Positions 1 to 6,924 of a stretch of 8,038 bases of DNA are shown here, one piece after another. The translations under genes were made by a program, and so were the position numbers. Origin of the DNA: an uncultured Butyrivibrio sp. (GTDB lineage: Bacteria; Bacillota; Clostridia; Lachnospirales; Lachnospiraceae); NCBI GenBank assembly GCA_947169985.1, contig CAMVRW010000100.1, positions 1 to 8,038 of the forward strand. Reading direction: 5' to 3'. The notes under the pieces were generated by a model that saw only the letters and a list, made by a program, of their open reading frames with translations, was not told where the DNA came from and searched no databases. Numbering within the stretch: the stretch's first letter is position 1; each line of letters opens with the position of its first letter.

Positions 1-7
1 GGTCAAT

Positions 8-57
8 AAAGAAAATGCAGAGGATATTCTGAAGCTTGTTTCAGAATGATCCTCTGC
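8..57 (-). terminator. Rho-independent terminator after the symporter gene
   Basis: A long inverted repeat lies at 17-32 and 41-57. GCAGAGGAT pairs with ATCCTCTGC, and ATTCTGA pairs with TCAGAAT, with one unpaired base at 48 and an 8-nt loop. Read on the minus strand, the stem is followed by ATTTTCTTTATT (positions 16 down to 5), a good U-rich tail. The hairpin begins 9 nt after the stop codon of the symporter gene, so it most likely ends that transcript. On the plus strand the stem is followed only by a short TTT, so it is a much weaker candidate in that direction. Confidence 0.88.
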
Positions 58-66
58 TTTATGGAT

Positions 67-1710
67 TCATTTACGCTGATATACATTCAGATCTATCATC
101 TTCTCACTCCTGGCCACAGCCGTGGTCACCACAACATCACCGAGGCAGTTGGACATACTGATAAACATTCCAAGGAGGGGCCCTATGCCCATCACAAAAG
201 CCACGCCTTCAACAGGAACTCCAATTTGCTCCAGAAGCATGGAAAGAATGATCACGCATGAGCCGGGAACTCCGGGAGCACCTATGGACATCAGAACAAT
301 CGACAGAGCAAGACCAAATAATGCACCTCCGGGGACATGAACTCCATAAATTTCCGCAATGGTCAGAGCCTGAACAGCCAGGAGCACGCAGGTTCCATCC
401 ATGTTGACGGTGGCCCCAAGAGGAATTGACAGGCTGTAGATATCAGAGGATATGCCCAGCTCTTTTTTGCAAGCCTCCATATTCAATGAAATGGATGCAT
501 TGCTTGATGCGATGGAAAAAACCTGAAGCATGGTAGGCAGGTAGCGCTTAAAGAAAAGCAGCGGATTAAAGCCGGATATCACCAGTATCAGGCAATATGC
601 AACAATCATTATAAAAAGCCCAAACAGAAATGTTCCAAACATGCTTATGACCGCAAACAATGACGCCGGGCCAATTTTTAATACCAGGGATAAAATTGAA
701 CAGAATACCGCAAGAGGCGTGGTGCGCATTATGATAGATGCGATTTTTAAAAACAGCTCGCAGCAGCCTTCAAACCATAATGACATGCTGGCGGCGTAAT
801 CACCGATAAGACTGATGGCCAGCCCTGTCAGAACTGCAAGAAACAAAAGCTGCAGCATATTGCTTTCCAAAAATGGCGCAATGAAATTAGATGGCACAAT
901 GTCGGTAATGAGATCCTTTACAGAAATGTCTTTTGCCTGGGATGTTAATGCAGAAACATCCTGAGTGAGGCTCGCTGCCGTCGCAGGATCCCCGGGACGA
1001 AAAATGCAGAATACTCCGATTCCGATGATTGTTGCAATGATAGTTGTGATCAGGTAAAGAGTAATAATCTTTGCGCCAATTCGGCCAAGGCCCGAGGGAT
1101 TAGTCTGGTGGGAAAAGCATCCTACGATAGAAAAGAACACCACCGGTGCGGCAATGACCTTCAGGGCATTCATATACATGTTTTTGATCAGGGTAAGGAA
1201 GTTTGCATCAAGAGCATTCACAAAATCCTTTGGCGCAGCTGTCTTCAGCAGAACTCCAAGAATAATCGCAGATATCAGAGCCCCAAGAGTCAGGAACAGG
1301 CCCTGGGATGACCGTGTGGCAGACAGCTGTATGGTATTGACACCGTCTTTGTGCTTGTATTTCAGCTCCTTAGACATATTGCTAAGGATAAGCTGACGAA
1401 GCGCTGCACTTACCTTGGTATCAGGAGCAGCCCATATATCAGGAACCGGTGGCACTAAAGTCTTTTGAATATCCAGCTCATCGCCTTCGGCAGACAGTTC
1501 AATAGTGGTGGTGCCAAAAAAAGAATAGGCATTTACCACCAGATCACTACCTTCTTTTACATGGGCCACCAACTCTCCCATTGATTCTTCTGCCTCAAGG
1601 ACAGCTTTACTGTTTGCCTTTCCCTTAATACCGCCTTTATCCAAAGTCTTACGAATAAATTCCGTAGCCTTACCTATTCCGGCATTATCAGCTGTAAATA
1701 TCTGCTTCAT
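67..1710 (-). CDS. DAACS-family cation symporter with N-terminal degenerate HATPase-like domain
   Basis: This is a 547-residue membrane transporter of the dicarboxylate/amino acid:cation symporter family (GltP/GltPh fold), which couples uptake to Na+ or H+. Residues from about 136 onward form the transport core. They include LKVIAAPVVFFSIV in TM2, the hairpin-1 sequence SSNASIS (402-408), NMDGT (436-440), hairpin-2 GAPGVPG (477-483), and TM8 with N521 and D525, the equivalents of the cation-site residues N401 and D405 of GltPh. Residues 1-134 are extra compared with the usual 400-430-residue family members. They resemble an RsbW-like HATPase fold: an E-x7-H helix (E42, H50) and a closing strand YKHKDGVNTIQL. 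The N-box Asn position holds Glu46 and no DxGxG box is visible, so ATP binding is doubtful. The start is set at 1710 because AGGGAG at 1719-1724 is 8 nt from it; the alternative ATG at 1716 would be only 2 nt away. The family is secure; the substrate is unknown, because the residues that bind acidic amino acids are missing. Confidence 0.9.
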   Translation of the reverse strand: MKQIFTADNAGIGKATEFIRKTLDKGGIKGKANSKAVLEAEESMGELVAHVKEGSDLVVNAYSFFGTTTIELSAEGDELDIQKTLVPPVPDIWAAPDTKVSAALRQLILSNMSKELKYKHKDGVNTIQLSATRSSQGLFLTLGALISAIILGVLLKTAAPKDFVNALDANFLTLIKNMYMNALKVIAAPVVFFSIVGCFSHQTNPSGLGRIGAKIITLYLITTIIATIIGIGVFCIFRPGDPATAASLTQDVSALTSQAKDISVKDLITDIVPSNFIAPFLESNMLQLLFLAVLTGLAISLIGDYAASMSLWFEGCCELFLKIASIIMRTTPLAVFCSILSLVLKIGPASLFAVISMFGTFLFGLFIMIVAYCLILVISGFNPLLFFKRYLPTMLQVFSIASSNASISLNMEACKKELGISSDIYSLSIPLGATVNMDGTCVLLAVQALTIAEIYGVHVPGGALFGLALSIVLMSIGAPGVPGSCVIILSMLLEQIGVPVEGVAFVMGIGPLLGMFISMSNCLGDVVVTTAVARSEKMIDLNVYQRK

Positions 1711-1716
1711 GTGCAT

Positions 1717-1797
1717 ATCTCCCTGATTGCGATTACGTATTAACGTTCTATAATAAATATTTTATCGCATATCGTGAGAAAATCACAGAATCATATA
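1717..1797 (-). promoter_or_regulatory. AT-rich leader between the hydrolase and symporter genes, with inverted repeat
   Basis: This gap is the only untranslated DNA between the two genes. It shows no terminator. It contains TGCGAT and ATCGCA as a 6-bp inverted repeat (1764-1769 and 1728-1733) around a 30-nt AT-rich core. The core holds weak -10-like hexamers on the minus strand, TAAAAT at 1759-1764 and TATTAT at 1750-1755, but no convincing -35 partner at 16-18 nt. A TACGTA palindrome lies at 1734-1739. A separate promoter or an operator for the symporter is possible; the evidence is composition and symmetry only. Confidence 0.25.
1719..1724 (-). promoter_or_regulatory. Ribosome binding site that decides the symporter start
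   Basis: On the minus strand AGGGAG precedes two in-frame ATG codons. Spacing is 2 nt to the ATG at 1716 and 8 nt to the ATG at 1710. Only the second is a normal distance, so the protein most likely begins MKQIFTAD rather than MHMKQ. Confidence 0.7.
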
Positions 1798-3978
1798 CTA
1801 GCGTGAGGATGTAAATCTGTATTCCCCACCGGTGAGGATGAATCGCGCGTAACCGTCCAAAACGGTAAATTCAAGCTCCGTATTTTTGGGCAGCTCGTTG
1901 TTTATTAGCGGCAGATATACTTCAGCGGTAGTGTTTTCGGGTATTCTGACACGCATTTCTATTGCCGCGCCAGCGTCTATTTCAAGCACAATAGCTCCGG
2001 CAACCGACGGAACGGTGCATTTTATATGCTTCAGCCCGCCCAAATATGGCTTTATTTCAAAGCGTCTGTACGCCGTTTCAAGCGGACGGATGCCAGCTAT
2101 ATACTTTGACATCGTAATGAGCGGACCACCCGACCATGCATGATTTAATGTTCCTTCCCTGTTCCAGTATTCCCAGAGCGTGGAGTAGTCAAATTCGACC
2201 ATTTCCTTATAACGCTTTTTTATGCGGTCTACAGCCTCATTAATATGTCCCATTTTGCACAGCGCATCAAGCACATACTTTTCCATATACGGGCTCGCAT
2301 TCTCGGTCGTGAGTATTATTTTTAATATATCGCTGTATTTATCCTTATCCGCCAGTCCTGACAGAACGGCAAGCGCGTTTGCCCGGTCATCGGGTGCGCC
2401 GTTTTCGGTATTGTCATAGTAATGACCATCCTTCCAAAACATAAGGTCAAAATTTGCCCTTATGCTTTCAAGTCGCTCATCATACAGCGGAAGGTCAGAG
2501 CTGTATCCGAGCAGCTCCGCCATGCTGCGGCAGGCAGTGAGCGCCATATAGTACCATGCATTTTCCATAGGAGCGATATCGGCATTGTCGCCCCAGTCCG
2601 GCCAGTCCCAGCTGCCGGTTTTATGTTCTACAAGACCGTTCTTCATAGCATAGCTTAAAAGATAATCTTTTGACATATTGTATGCACGCTCGGGTACTGT
2701 TTTATCACCCGTATATTCATAGTAATACCAAAAGCCCCATATTCCCGCGAGGTTTTGCAGAGGCAGCTCAAACTGATCCTTTCCTGACGGAACCACCGTA
2801 AGCATATAGCCACTATCCTCCGCCCAGCCCGCCATTGCGTCCACACCCTTCTTGTAGAGCAAAAGAGCCTTTTCGTCAAGGGAGTACATCATCATCTGCA
2901 TTTCTACATTGACATCTCCCCACCACTGCGCACGTTCTCTGTCGGGGCAGTCCATAAAGTTGTCGCGCATAGTGATATAAAGCGTGCGGAGCGATTTCTG
3001 CCATAGCTTGTTTAAAAATTCATCATCACACTCAAAGTTGCCTGCAAATTCCGTGTCATAGCCCGTTTCGCGGTATTTCAGCTCATGCACCGTAACACCT
3101 GCGGGAATGCTGTAATACATTTTTTCACCGTTTATCCAGCCTGGCGATTCGTATTCCTGCTCTCCATTTTTTGTATAATAAACTGCCATAACGCTTTGCG
3201 TATCGTATAAGGTATCGATATAATTATCAGCCTTGATATCTATTCGCTTTCCCTCAGGTGCTGTGACCTTCAGATACGGAGTTATCTGCGCGTTATACGG
3301 CAAACGCATTTCAAGCACAGTGTCCTTTGTGGCAGTAAACCCTGTATAATCGGCGCTGTTTATGTAGTCCTCAATACCGTAGTCCTTAAACTGCGGAATG
3401 ATACGCTTTCTTAGCTCGCCCCACGCATCCGTGCCAGCGTTACCGACAACATCGGCATTATCCCAATCGCTTGTATCGAACGATGGCATATACCATTCTC
3501 CCAAAGCCCTTGATGCGTCATAATATATGTTTGATTCCGGAAGTCTGAAATTCGCCTTGAGGTCATTTTCGTCCGCCACAACATACGCGGGATCCTTCAT
3601 GATTTTCCACGAGCTGTCCGACGATACGATCATGCCGTCAATATCCGCTTCAAACAGCAGTCCGCCCATACCGCTTGAATAGTGAGAAAAGCCTTGCTTA
3701 CCGAAATGCCACACAAGCACGGCAATCGTATTTTCACCATCACTAAGATGCCTTGTAATATCGACCTCATCATAATATGTAGAGTTCCTTGACGGCCCGC
3801 GCTTGATGCCGCCCTCGATAACGACCATTTCACCGTTTATATAGAGCCAATACTTTGAATCGGCAGCTATCTGCGCTATAGCCCTTTCCGGTGCGCCTTC
3901 AAGCGTGAATCTCTTTACAAGATCCATCCATGTGTTTTCACCGTTTTTGCCCTGTTTCCATATCCATTTTGCGTTCAT
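1798..3978 (-). CDS. Family 78 glycoside hydrolase, alpha-L-rhamnosidase-like, cytoplasmic
   Basis: This 726-residue enzyme probably removes terminal alpha-L-rhamnose from small glycosides by inverting hydrolysis. Residues 1-180 form an N-terminal beta-sandwich (WIWKQG at the start, then YWLYING and DEVDITRHLSDGENTIAVLVWHFG). Residues about 180-315 form a second beta region, about 316-645 the (alpha/alpha)6 catalytic barrel, and about 646-726 a C-terminal beta domain. The barrel carries DCPDRERAQWWGD at 343-355. D343, E348 and D355 match in spacing the D567/E572/D579 set of Bacillus GL1 RhaB, with E348 the expected general acid. E603 in TLWEYWNREGTLNHAWSGGP is the likely catalytic base. There is no signal peptide or membrane segment, so it would act inside the cell on imported oligosaccharides. 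It is shorter than the typical 850-1000 residues because accessory domains are absent. GGGAGG lies about 10 nt before the ATG. No rhamnose transport or catabolic genes are adjacent. Related unsaturated or other deoxy-sugar specificities cannot be excluded. Confidence 0.88.
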   Translation of the reverse strand: MNAKWIWKQGKNGENTWMDLVKRFTLEGAPERAIAQIAADSKYWLYINGEMVVIEGGIKRGPSRNSTYYDEVDITRHLSDGENTIAVLVWHFGKQGFSHYSSGMGGLLFEADIDGMIVSSDSSWKIMKDPAYVVADENDLKANFRLPESNIYYDASRALGEWYMPSFDTSDWDNADVVGNAGTDAWGELRKRIIPQFKDYGIEDYINSADYTGFTATKDTVLEMRLPYNAQITPYLKVTAPEGKRIDIKADNYIDTLYDTQSVMAVYYTKNGEQEYESPGWINGEKMYYSIPAGVTVHELKYRETGYDTEFAGNFECDDEFLNKLWQKSLRTLYITMRDNFMDCPDRERAQWWGDVNVEMQMMMYSLDEKALLLYKKGVDAMAGWAEDSGYMLTVVPSGKDQFELPLQNLAGIWGFWYYYEYTGDKTVPERAYNMSKDYLLSYAMKNGLVEHKTGSWDWPDWGDNADIAPMENAWYYMALTACRSMAELLGYSSDLPLYDERLESIRANFDLMFWKDGHYYDNTENGAPDDRANALAVLSGLADKDKYSDILKIILTTENASPYMEKYVLDALCKMGHINEAVDRIKKRYKEMVEFDYSTLWEYWNREGTLNHAWSGGPLITMSKYIAGIRPLETAYRRFEIKPYLGGLKHIKCTVPSVAGAIVLEIDAGAAIEMRVRIPENTTAEVYLPLINNELPKNTELEFTVLDGYARFILTGGEYRFTSSR

Positions 3979-4003
3979 CTTTTAATGTCCTCCCAAGTAG
4001 CAT
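3938..4003 (-). other. Possible 21-codon leader frame overlapping the GH78 start
   Basis: On the minus strand AGGAG (4011-4015) is 7 nt before an ATG at 4003, itself preceded by another ATG at 4006. The frame runs 21 codons (MLLGRTLKDERK onward) to a TGA at 3938, inside codons 13-14 of the hydrolase gene in a different frame. The hydrolase's own ribosome site and start codon both lie within it. It could couple or limit hydrolase translation, or it may be chance. Nothing in the short peptide suggests a function. Confidence 0.25.
3988..3994 (-). promoter_or_regulatory. Ribosome binding site of the GH78 gene
   Basis: GGGAGGA on the minus strand ends about 9-10 nt before the ATG at 3978. It supports this start and also lies inside the short upstream frame at 3938-4003. 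Confidence 0.7.
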
Positions 4004-4073
4004 CATACTTCTCCTGTTATCTCTTTAGCAAGTTCCAATGATTATCCTTGCGGCGGCACTACTTTTTTGAACA

Positions 4074-4877
4074 TCAGCCGGCTTTGCTCCTTGGGATAAC
4101 GTAGGGGTCTCCGGTTTCGGGATCGGTGATGATGGAGCTCTCCATGCCGTAGACTTCTTTCATGAGATCGGTTGTGATGATGTCTCTTGGAGTTCCTTCT
4201 GCAAGGAGCTGTCCTTTCTTCATAGCGAAGATGTGGTCAGCATATCTGATGGATAGGTTGATGTCGTGGAGGATGGCCACTATTGTGGTCTTCTTTAATT
4301 TGTTAAGTTTTGCCAGGCAGTCCAGGATCTCTACCTGATATGCAATGTCGAGGTAGGTGGTTGGCTCATCGAGAAGAAGGATATCTGTGTCCTGCGCAAG
4401 GACCAGCGCAATCCATACTCTCTGCCTCTGGCCGCCGGATAGTGAATCCACACTCTTATCTGCAAGCTCCGCTATTCCCATTGCTTCCATAGCGCAGGCA
4501 ATAGCCTCATAGTCAGCCTTTGACAGCTGCCCGAAAAGATTCTGATAAGGAAATCTTCCTCGCGCAACCAGGTCTGCCACTGTTATGCCCGCAGGGACAA
4601 TCGGCGACTGGGGAAGAAGCCCAATCTCCTTTGCCAGGTGCTGGGTTGGAAGTTCGTAAATTGATTTTCCGTCAAGAAGAACGTTTCCGCACTTTGGTTT
4701 TAAGAGACGTGCAAAGCTCTTTAATAAAGTTGATTTTCCGCAGCCGTTTGGTCCGATCAAAACACTGAACTTTCCGGCAGGGATGGTAATGTTCATATCC
4801 TCAAGTATCAGTTTTTCTTCATATCCCGTGCTGATGTTCTTGGCACAGAAATCATGACTAAGTGCAAATCCATCCAT
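4074..4877 (-). CDS. Iron-siderophore ABC transporter ATP-binding protein (FecE/FepC type)
   Basis: This 267-residue nucleotide-binding subunit hydrolyses ATP at the inner face of the membrane to power import through the two permeases encoded just upstream. All ATPase motifs are present: Walker A GPNGCGKST (42-50), Q-loop Q90 in LLPQSP, signature LSGGQRQR (146-153), Walker B DILLLDEP (165-172, catalytic E171), D-loop YLD, and the switch His204 in ILHDIN. The ARGRFPYQ stretch after the Q-loop and the C-terminal YGMESSIITDPETGDPYVIP segment are typical of the FepC/FecE/FhuC iron-chelate group. Length is normal. Its ATG overlaps the permease stop codon by one base (TAATG), and a GGGAG site lies about 10 nt upstream, so it is the last gene of the transport operon. 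The transported metal complex cannot be read from this subunit; haem or vitamin B12 transporters are related alternatives. Confidence 0.93.
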   Translation of the reverse strand: MDGFALSHDFCAKNISTGYEEKLILEDMNITIPAGKFSVLIGPNGCGKSTLLKSFARLLKPKCGNVLLDGKSIYELPTQHLAKEIGLLPQSPIVPAGITVADLVARGRFPYQNLFGQLSKADYEAIACAMEAMGIAELADKSVDSLSGGQRQRVWIALVLAQDTDILLLDEPTTYLDIAYQVEILDCLAKLNKLKKTTIVAILHDINLSIRYADHIFAMKKGQLLAEGTPRDIITTDLMKEVYGMESSIITDPETGDPYVIPRSKAG

Positions 4878-5911
4878 TAGATCTTTTCTCCCTTTCTGTT
4901 CAGGTTTAGCAGTAACAAAAGAAGATACGGTGCCCCTAAAAGTCCTGTTATAACACCAACAGGGTACTTCGTCTCAAAAACGTTCTTGCTGACAAGTTCT
5001 GATGCAAAAACAAGTATCGTTCCCACAAGGCCTGCAACAGCCATGGCATTTTTGCCGTTCCTGGTGCATTTCTGGGCAATCGGCCCTGATAAGAATGCAA
5101 CCGATGCGATCGGGCCTGTGGCAGCTGTCGCTGTTGCACTAAGTACAAGCGCGCAGACCATACAGCATACTCTTACTGCTGTCATCGGAACTCCTAGTGT
5201 CGTTGCATATTCGTCACCAAGCTGCATCATACGAAGGTATCTGTTACATATAAGAAGCAGTCCGCTGCAAATAACAGTCACTGTCCCAATTACCGGCACA
5301 TCACTCATCTGCACAAGATTAAGACTTCCGCGAAGCCATCTGAGTGCAGTTCCTACATCATACTCTGAGCCCACCAGCAGCATCCATGATATAAGTGCAT
5401 TCAAAACCGCCTGCATTCCGATTCCTATGAGGATCATCCTGCTTGAGAATGCATGTCCTTTTCCTGATAAAAGAAATATCAGTGTAGTTATGATAAGTCC
5501 TGCTGCCACGGCAAAAAAGGAAGCAGCCGCGCCGCTTATTCCAAGGATCAGAATGCAGAAAACAGCTGCCGCAGAGGATCCTGCCGTAACTCCTATAATA
5601 TCCGGAGAAGCAAGAGGATTTCTTAACAGATTTTGAAAAGTAAATCCTGAAATGCCAAAAGCAAATCCCGCAAAACCGCCTACCAGCAGTCTTGGAAGCC
5701 TCAAGGTTTTTATGGTATATGCAGCTCCTTTTGTTTCATTACTAAACAGGTATCCAAATACCTCTTTTAACGAATAATCAGTATTGCCAAGAGTCATCAT
5801 AAACACTGAAAGGATGCCGATGATGACAACAAGAGCCACAATGCAAAAGGCGTTCTGAACGTCATGCTTTTTATATATTTTTCTTAAATCATTATCTATT
5901 GAATTTGTCAT
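4877..5911 (-). CDS. Iron-siderophore ABC transporter permease, FecCD family (second permease)
   Basis: This 344-residue polytopic membrane protein is one half of the translocation channel. Visible FecCD features are a first membrane segment at about residues 22-42, RLPR (71-74), RNPLASPDIIG (97-107), LGDEYATTLGV (231-241), the coupling region around GPIASVAFLSGPIAQ (266-280), and a C-terminal YPVGVITGLLGAPYLLLLLL segment. The usual GLxxPHxxR signature is altered here to FLSGPIAQ, a variation also known in second subunits of heterodimeric siderophore permeases. The start is placed at the ATG at 5911 because it overlaps the preceding stop as ATGA, the classic coupled arrangement, with AAAGGCAAAGGG just upstream. 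An in-frame TTG at 5935 would add eight residues (MEDKGKGY) but is less likely. It lies between the first permease and the ATPase in the operon and probably pairs with the former as a heterodimer. Confidence 0.92.
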   Translation of the reverse strand: MTNSIDNDLRKIYKKHDVQNAFCIVALVVIIGILSVFMMTLGNTDYSLKEVFGYLFSNETKGAAYTIKTLRLPRLLVGGFAGFAFGISGFTFQNLLRNPLASPDIIGVTAGSSAAAVFCILILGISGAAASFFAVAAGLIITTLIFLLSGKGHAFSSRMILIGIGMQAVLNALISWMLLVGSEYDVGTALRWLRGSLNLVQMSDVPVIGTVTVICSGLLLICNRYLRMMQLGDEYATTLGVPMTAVRVCCMVCALVLSATATAATGPIASVAFLSGPIAQKCTRNGKNAMAVAGLVGTILVFASELVSKNVFETKYPVGVITGLLGAPYLLLLLLNLNRKGEKI

Positions 5912-6924
5912 ATACCCTTTGCCTTTGTCTTCCAAACGATCCAGATAAATACCGGAGCGCCGACTATTGCAGTAATAATTCCAACCTCAAGCTCCCCGGG
6001 TCTTCCCAGTATTCTTCCAAGTACATCGGAAAAGGTTAAAAGACCTGCTCCTCCGATCATGGACATTGGAATTATTATTCTCAGATCATTGTCAAAAAGC
6101 TGCCTGCAAACATGTGGAAGCATAAGTCCCACGAAGCCGATAGGTCCTGCAAGAGCAGTAACTGACGCGCATAAAAGCACTCCTGCAAACGCAGTAAACA
6201 GCCTTATCTGTCCAACCTTTACCCCAAGGGATACAGCCATCTCATCTCCAAGAGCCAGTGCATTTAAAGGGGATGCGCAAAGAAATGCACAACCTGCACC
6301 GACAACAAAAAACGGAATAAGGAGCCTAACATCATCCCAGGTAGCTCCGCTTATGCTGCCCACCTGCCAGATTCTGAACTCCTTCATGACCTGTGAATCA
6401 GGAAGCATAATGGTGTTTACCAGCGCTCCAAGAGCTGTTGATACCGCAGCTCCCGCCAGGGCAAGTTTTATCGAGTTTGCACCGCCATAGCCCACTGATG
6501 CAATCCCGTATACAAAAAGAGCTGTAAGCAGCGCTCCTGTAAAAGAAAGTCCGATAAGCTTTATTCCGGAGGAAATATTAAGATATGCTATCCCGATCAC
6601 CACAAGAAGCGAAGCCCCGGTGTTGACTCCAAGGATACTTGGGTCAGCAATAGGATTCCTGGTGATAGCCTGCATCAGTGCTCCCGATACCCCAAGCGCA
6701 GCACCAACCAGAAGCCCAAAAACTGTTCTGGGTATTCTGGCTGAGATAACTGCTGAAGTGAAGTCATCTGTAAGTGCCCCTGTAAAAAAGCCCGTCACAT
6801 CCGAAAAAGGAATGCTCTTGCTGCCATAGGATATTGAGAGAAAAACTCCCAAAAGCACGAAGGCGATCTCCACCACCAGCCCTGTTATTAACTTGTAATT
6901 ACTGAATTTTTTCTGCTGCATCAT
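5908..6924 (-). CDS. Iron-siderophore ABC transporter permease, FecCD family (first permease)
   Basis: This 338-residue inner-membrane permease has about nine to ten hydrophobic segments; the first begins near residue 12. Family marks are ARIPRTVFG (62-70), ITRNPIADPSILGVNTGAS (87-105), LGDEMAVSLGV (225-235), the complete GPIGFVGLMLPHVCR signature (260-274) that contacts the ATPase, and GELEVGIITAIVGAPVFIWIV near the C-terminus. Length is typical. The two possible starts are adjacent ATGs at 6924 and 6921, both inside the 3' end of the binding-protein gene (26-nt overlap). The ribosome site there is weak (GAAAG, about 6 nt away), so translation probably depends on ribosomes finishing the upstream gene. 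No later start would keep the first membrane helix. The stop overlaps the start of the next permease by 4 nt. Confidence 0.93.
   Translation of the reverse strand: MMQQKKFSNYKLITGLVVEIAFVLLGVFLSISYGSKSIPFSDVTGFFTGALTDDFTSAVISARIPRTVFGLLVGAALGVSGALMQAITRNPIADPSILGVNTGASLLVVIGIAYLNISSGIKLIGLSFTGALLTALFVYGIASVGYGGANSIKLALAGAAVSTALGALVNTIMLPDSQVMKEFRIWQVGSISGATWDDVRLLIPFFVVGAGCAFLCASPLNALALGDEMAVSLGVKVGQIRLFTAFAGVLLCASVTALAGPIGFVGLMLPHVCRQLFDNDLRIIIPMSMIGGAGLLTFSDVLGRILGRPGELEVGIITAIVGAPVFIWIVWKTKAKGI

Noticed and set aside
4006..4041. Twelve-codon minus-strand frame reading SLELAKEITGEV, looking like the tail of a lost gene
   Set aside because: It is bounded by a stop only 12 codons upstream, with no further homologous-looking frame around it. 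It is too short to separate from chance.
4028..4052. Possible terminator (GCAAG/CTTGC) after the ATPase gene
   Set aside because: The stem has only 5 bp around a large loop and no U-run follows on the minus strand, so it does not look like an intrinsic terminator.
4986..5636. Plus-strand open frame of 216 codons
   Set aside because: It lies wholly opposite the second permease gene, which has clear family motifs. It has no good ribosome site and a Ser/Thr/Pro-rich low-information translation typical of an antisense shadow.
6059..6490. Plus-strand open frame of 143 codons
   Set aside because: It is antisense to the conserved core of the first permease, with no recognisable domain.
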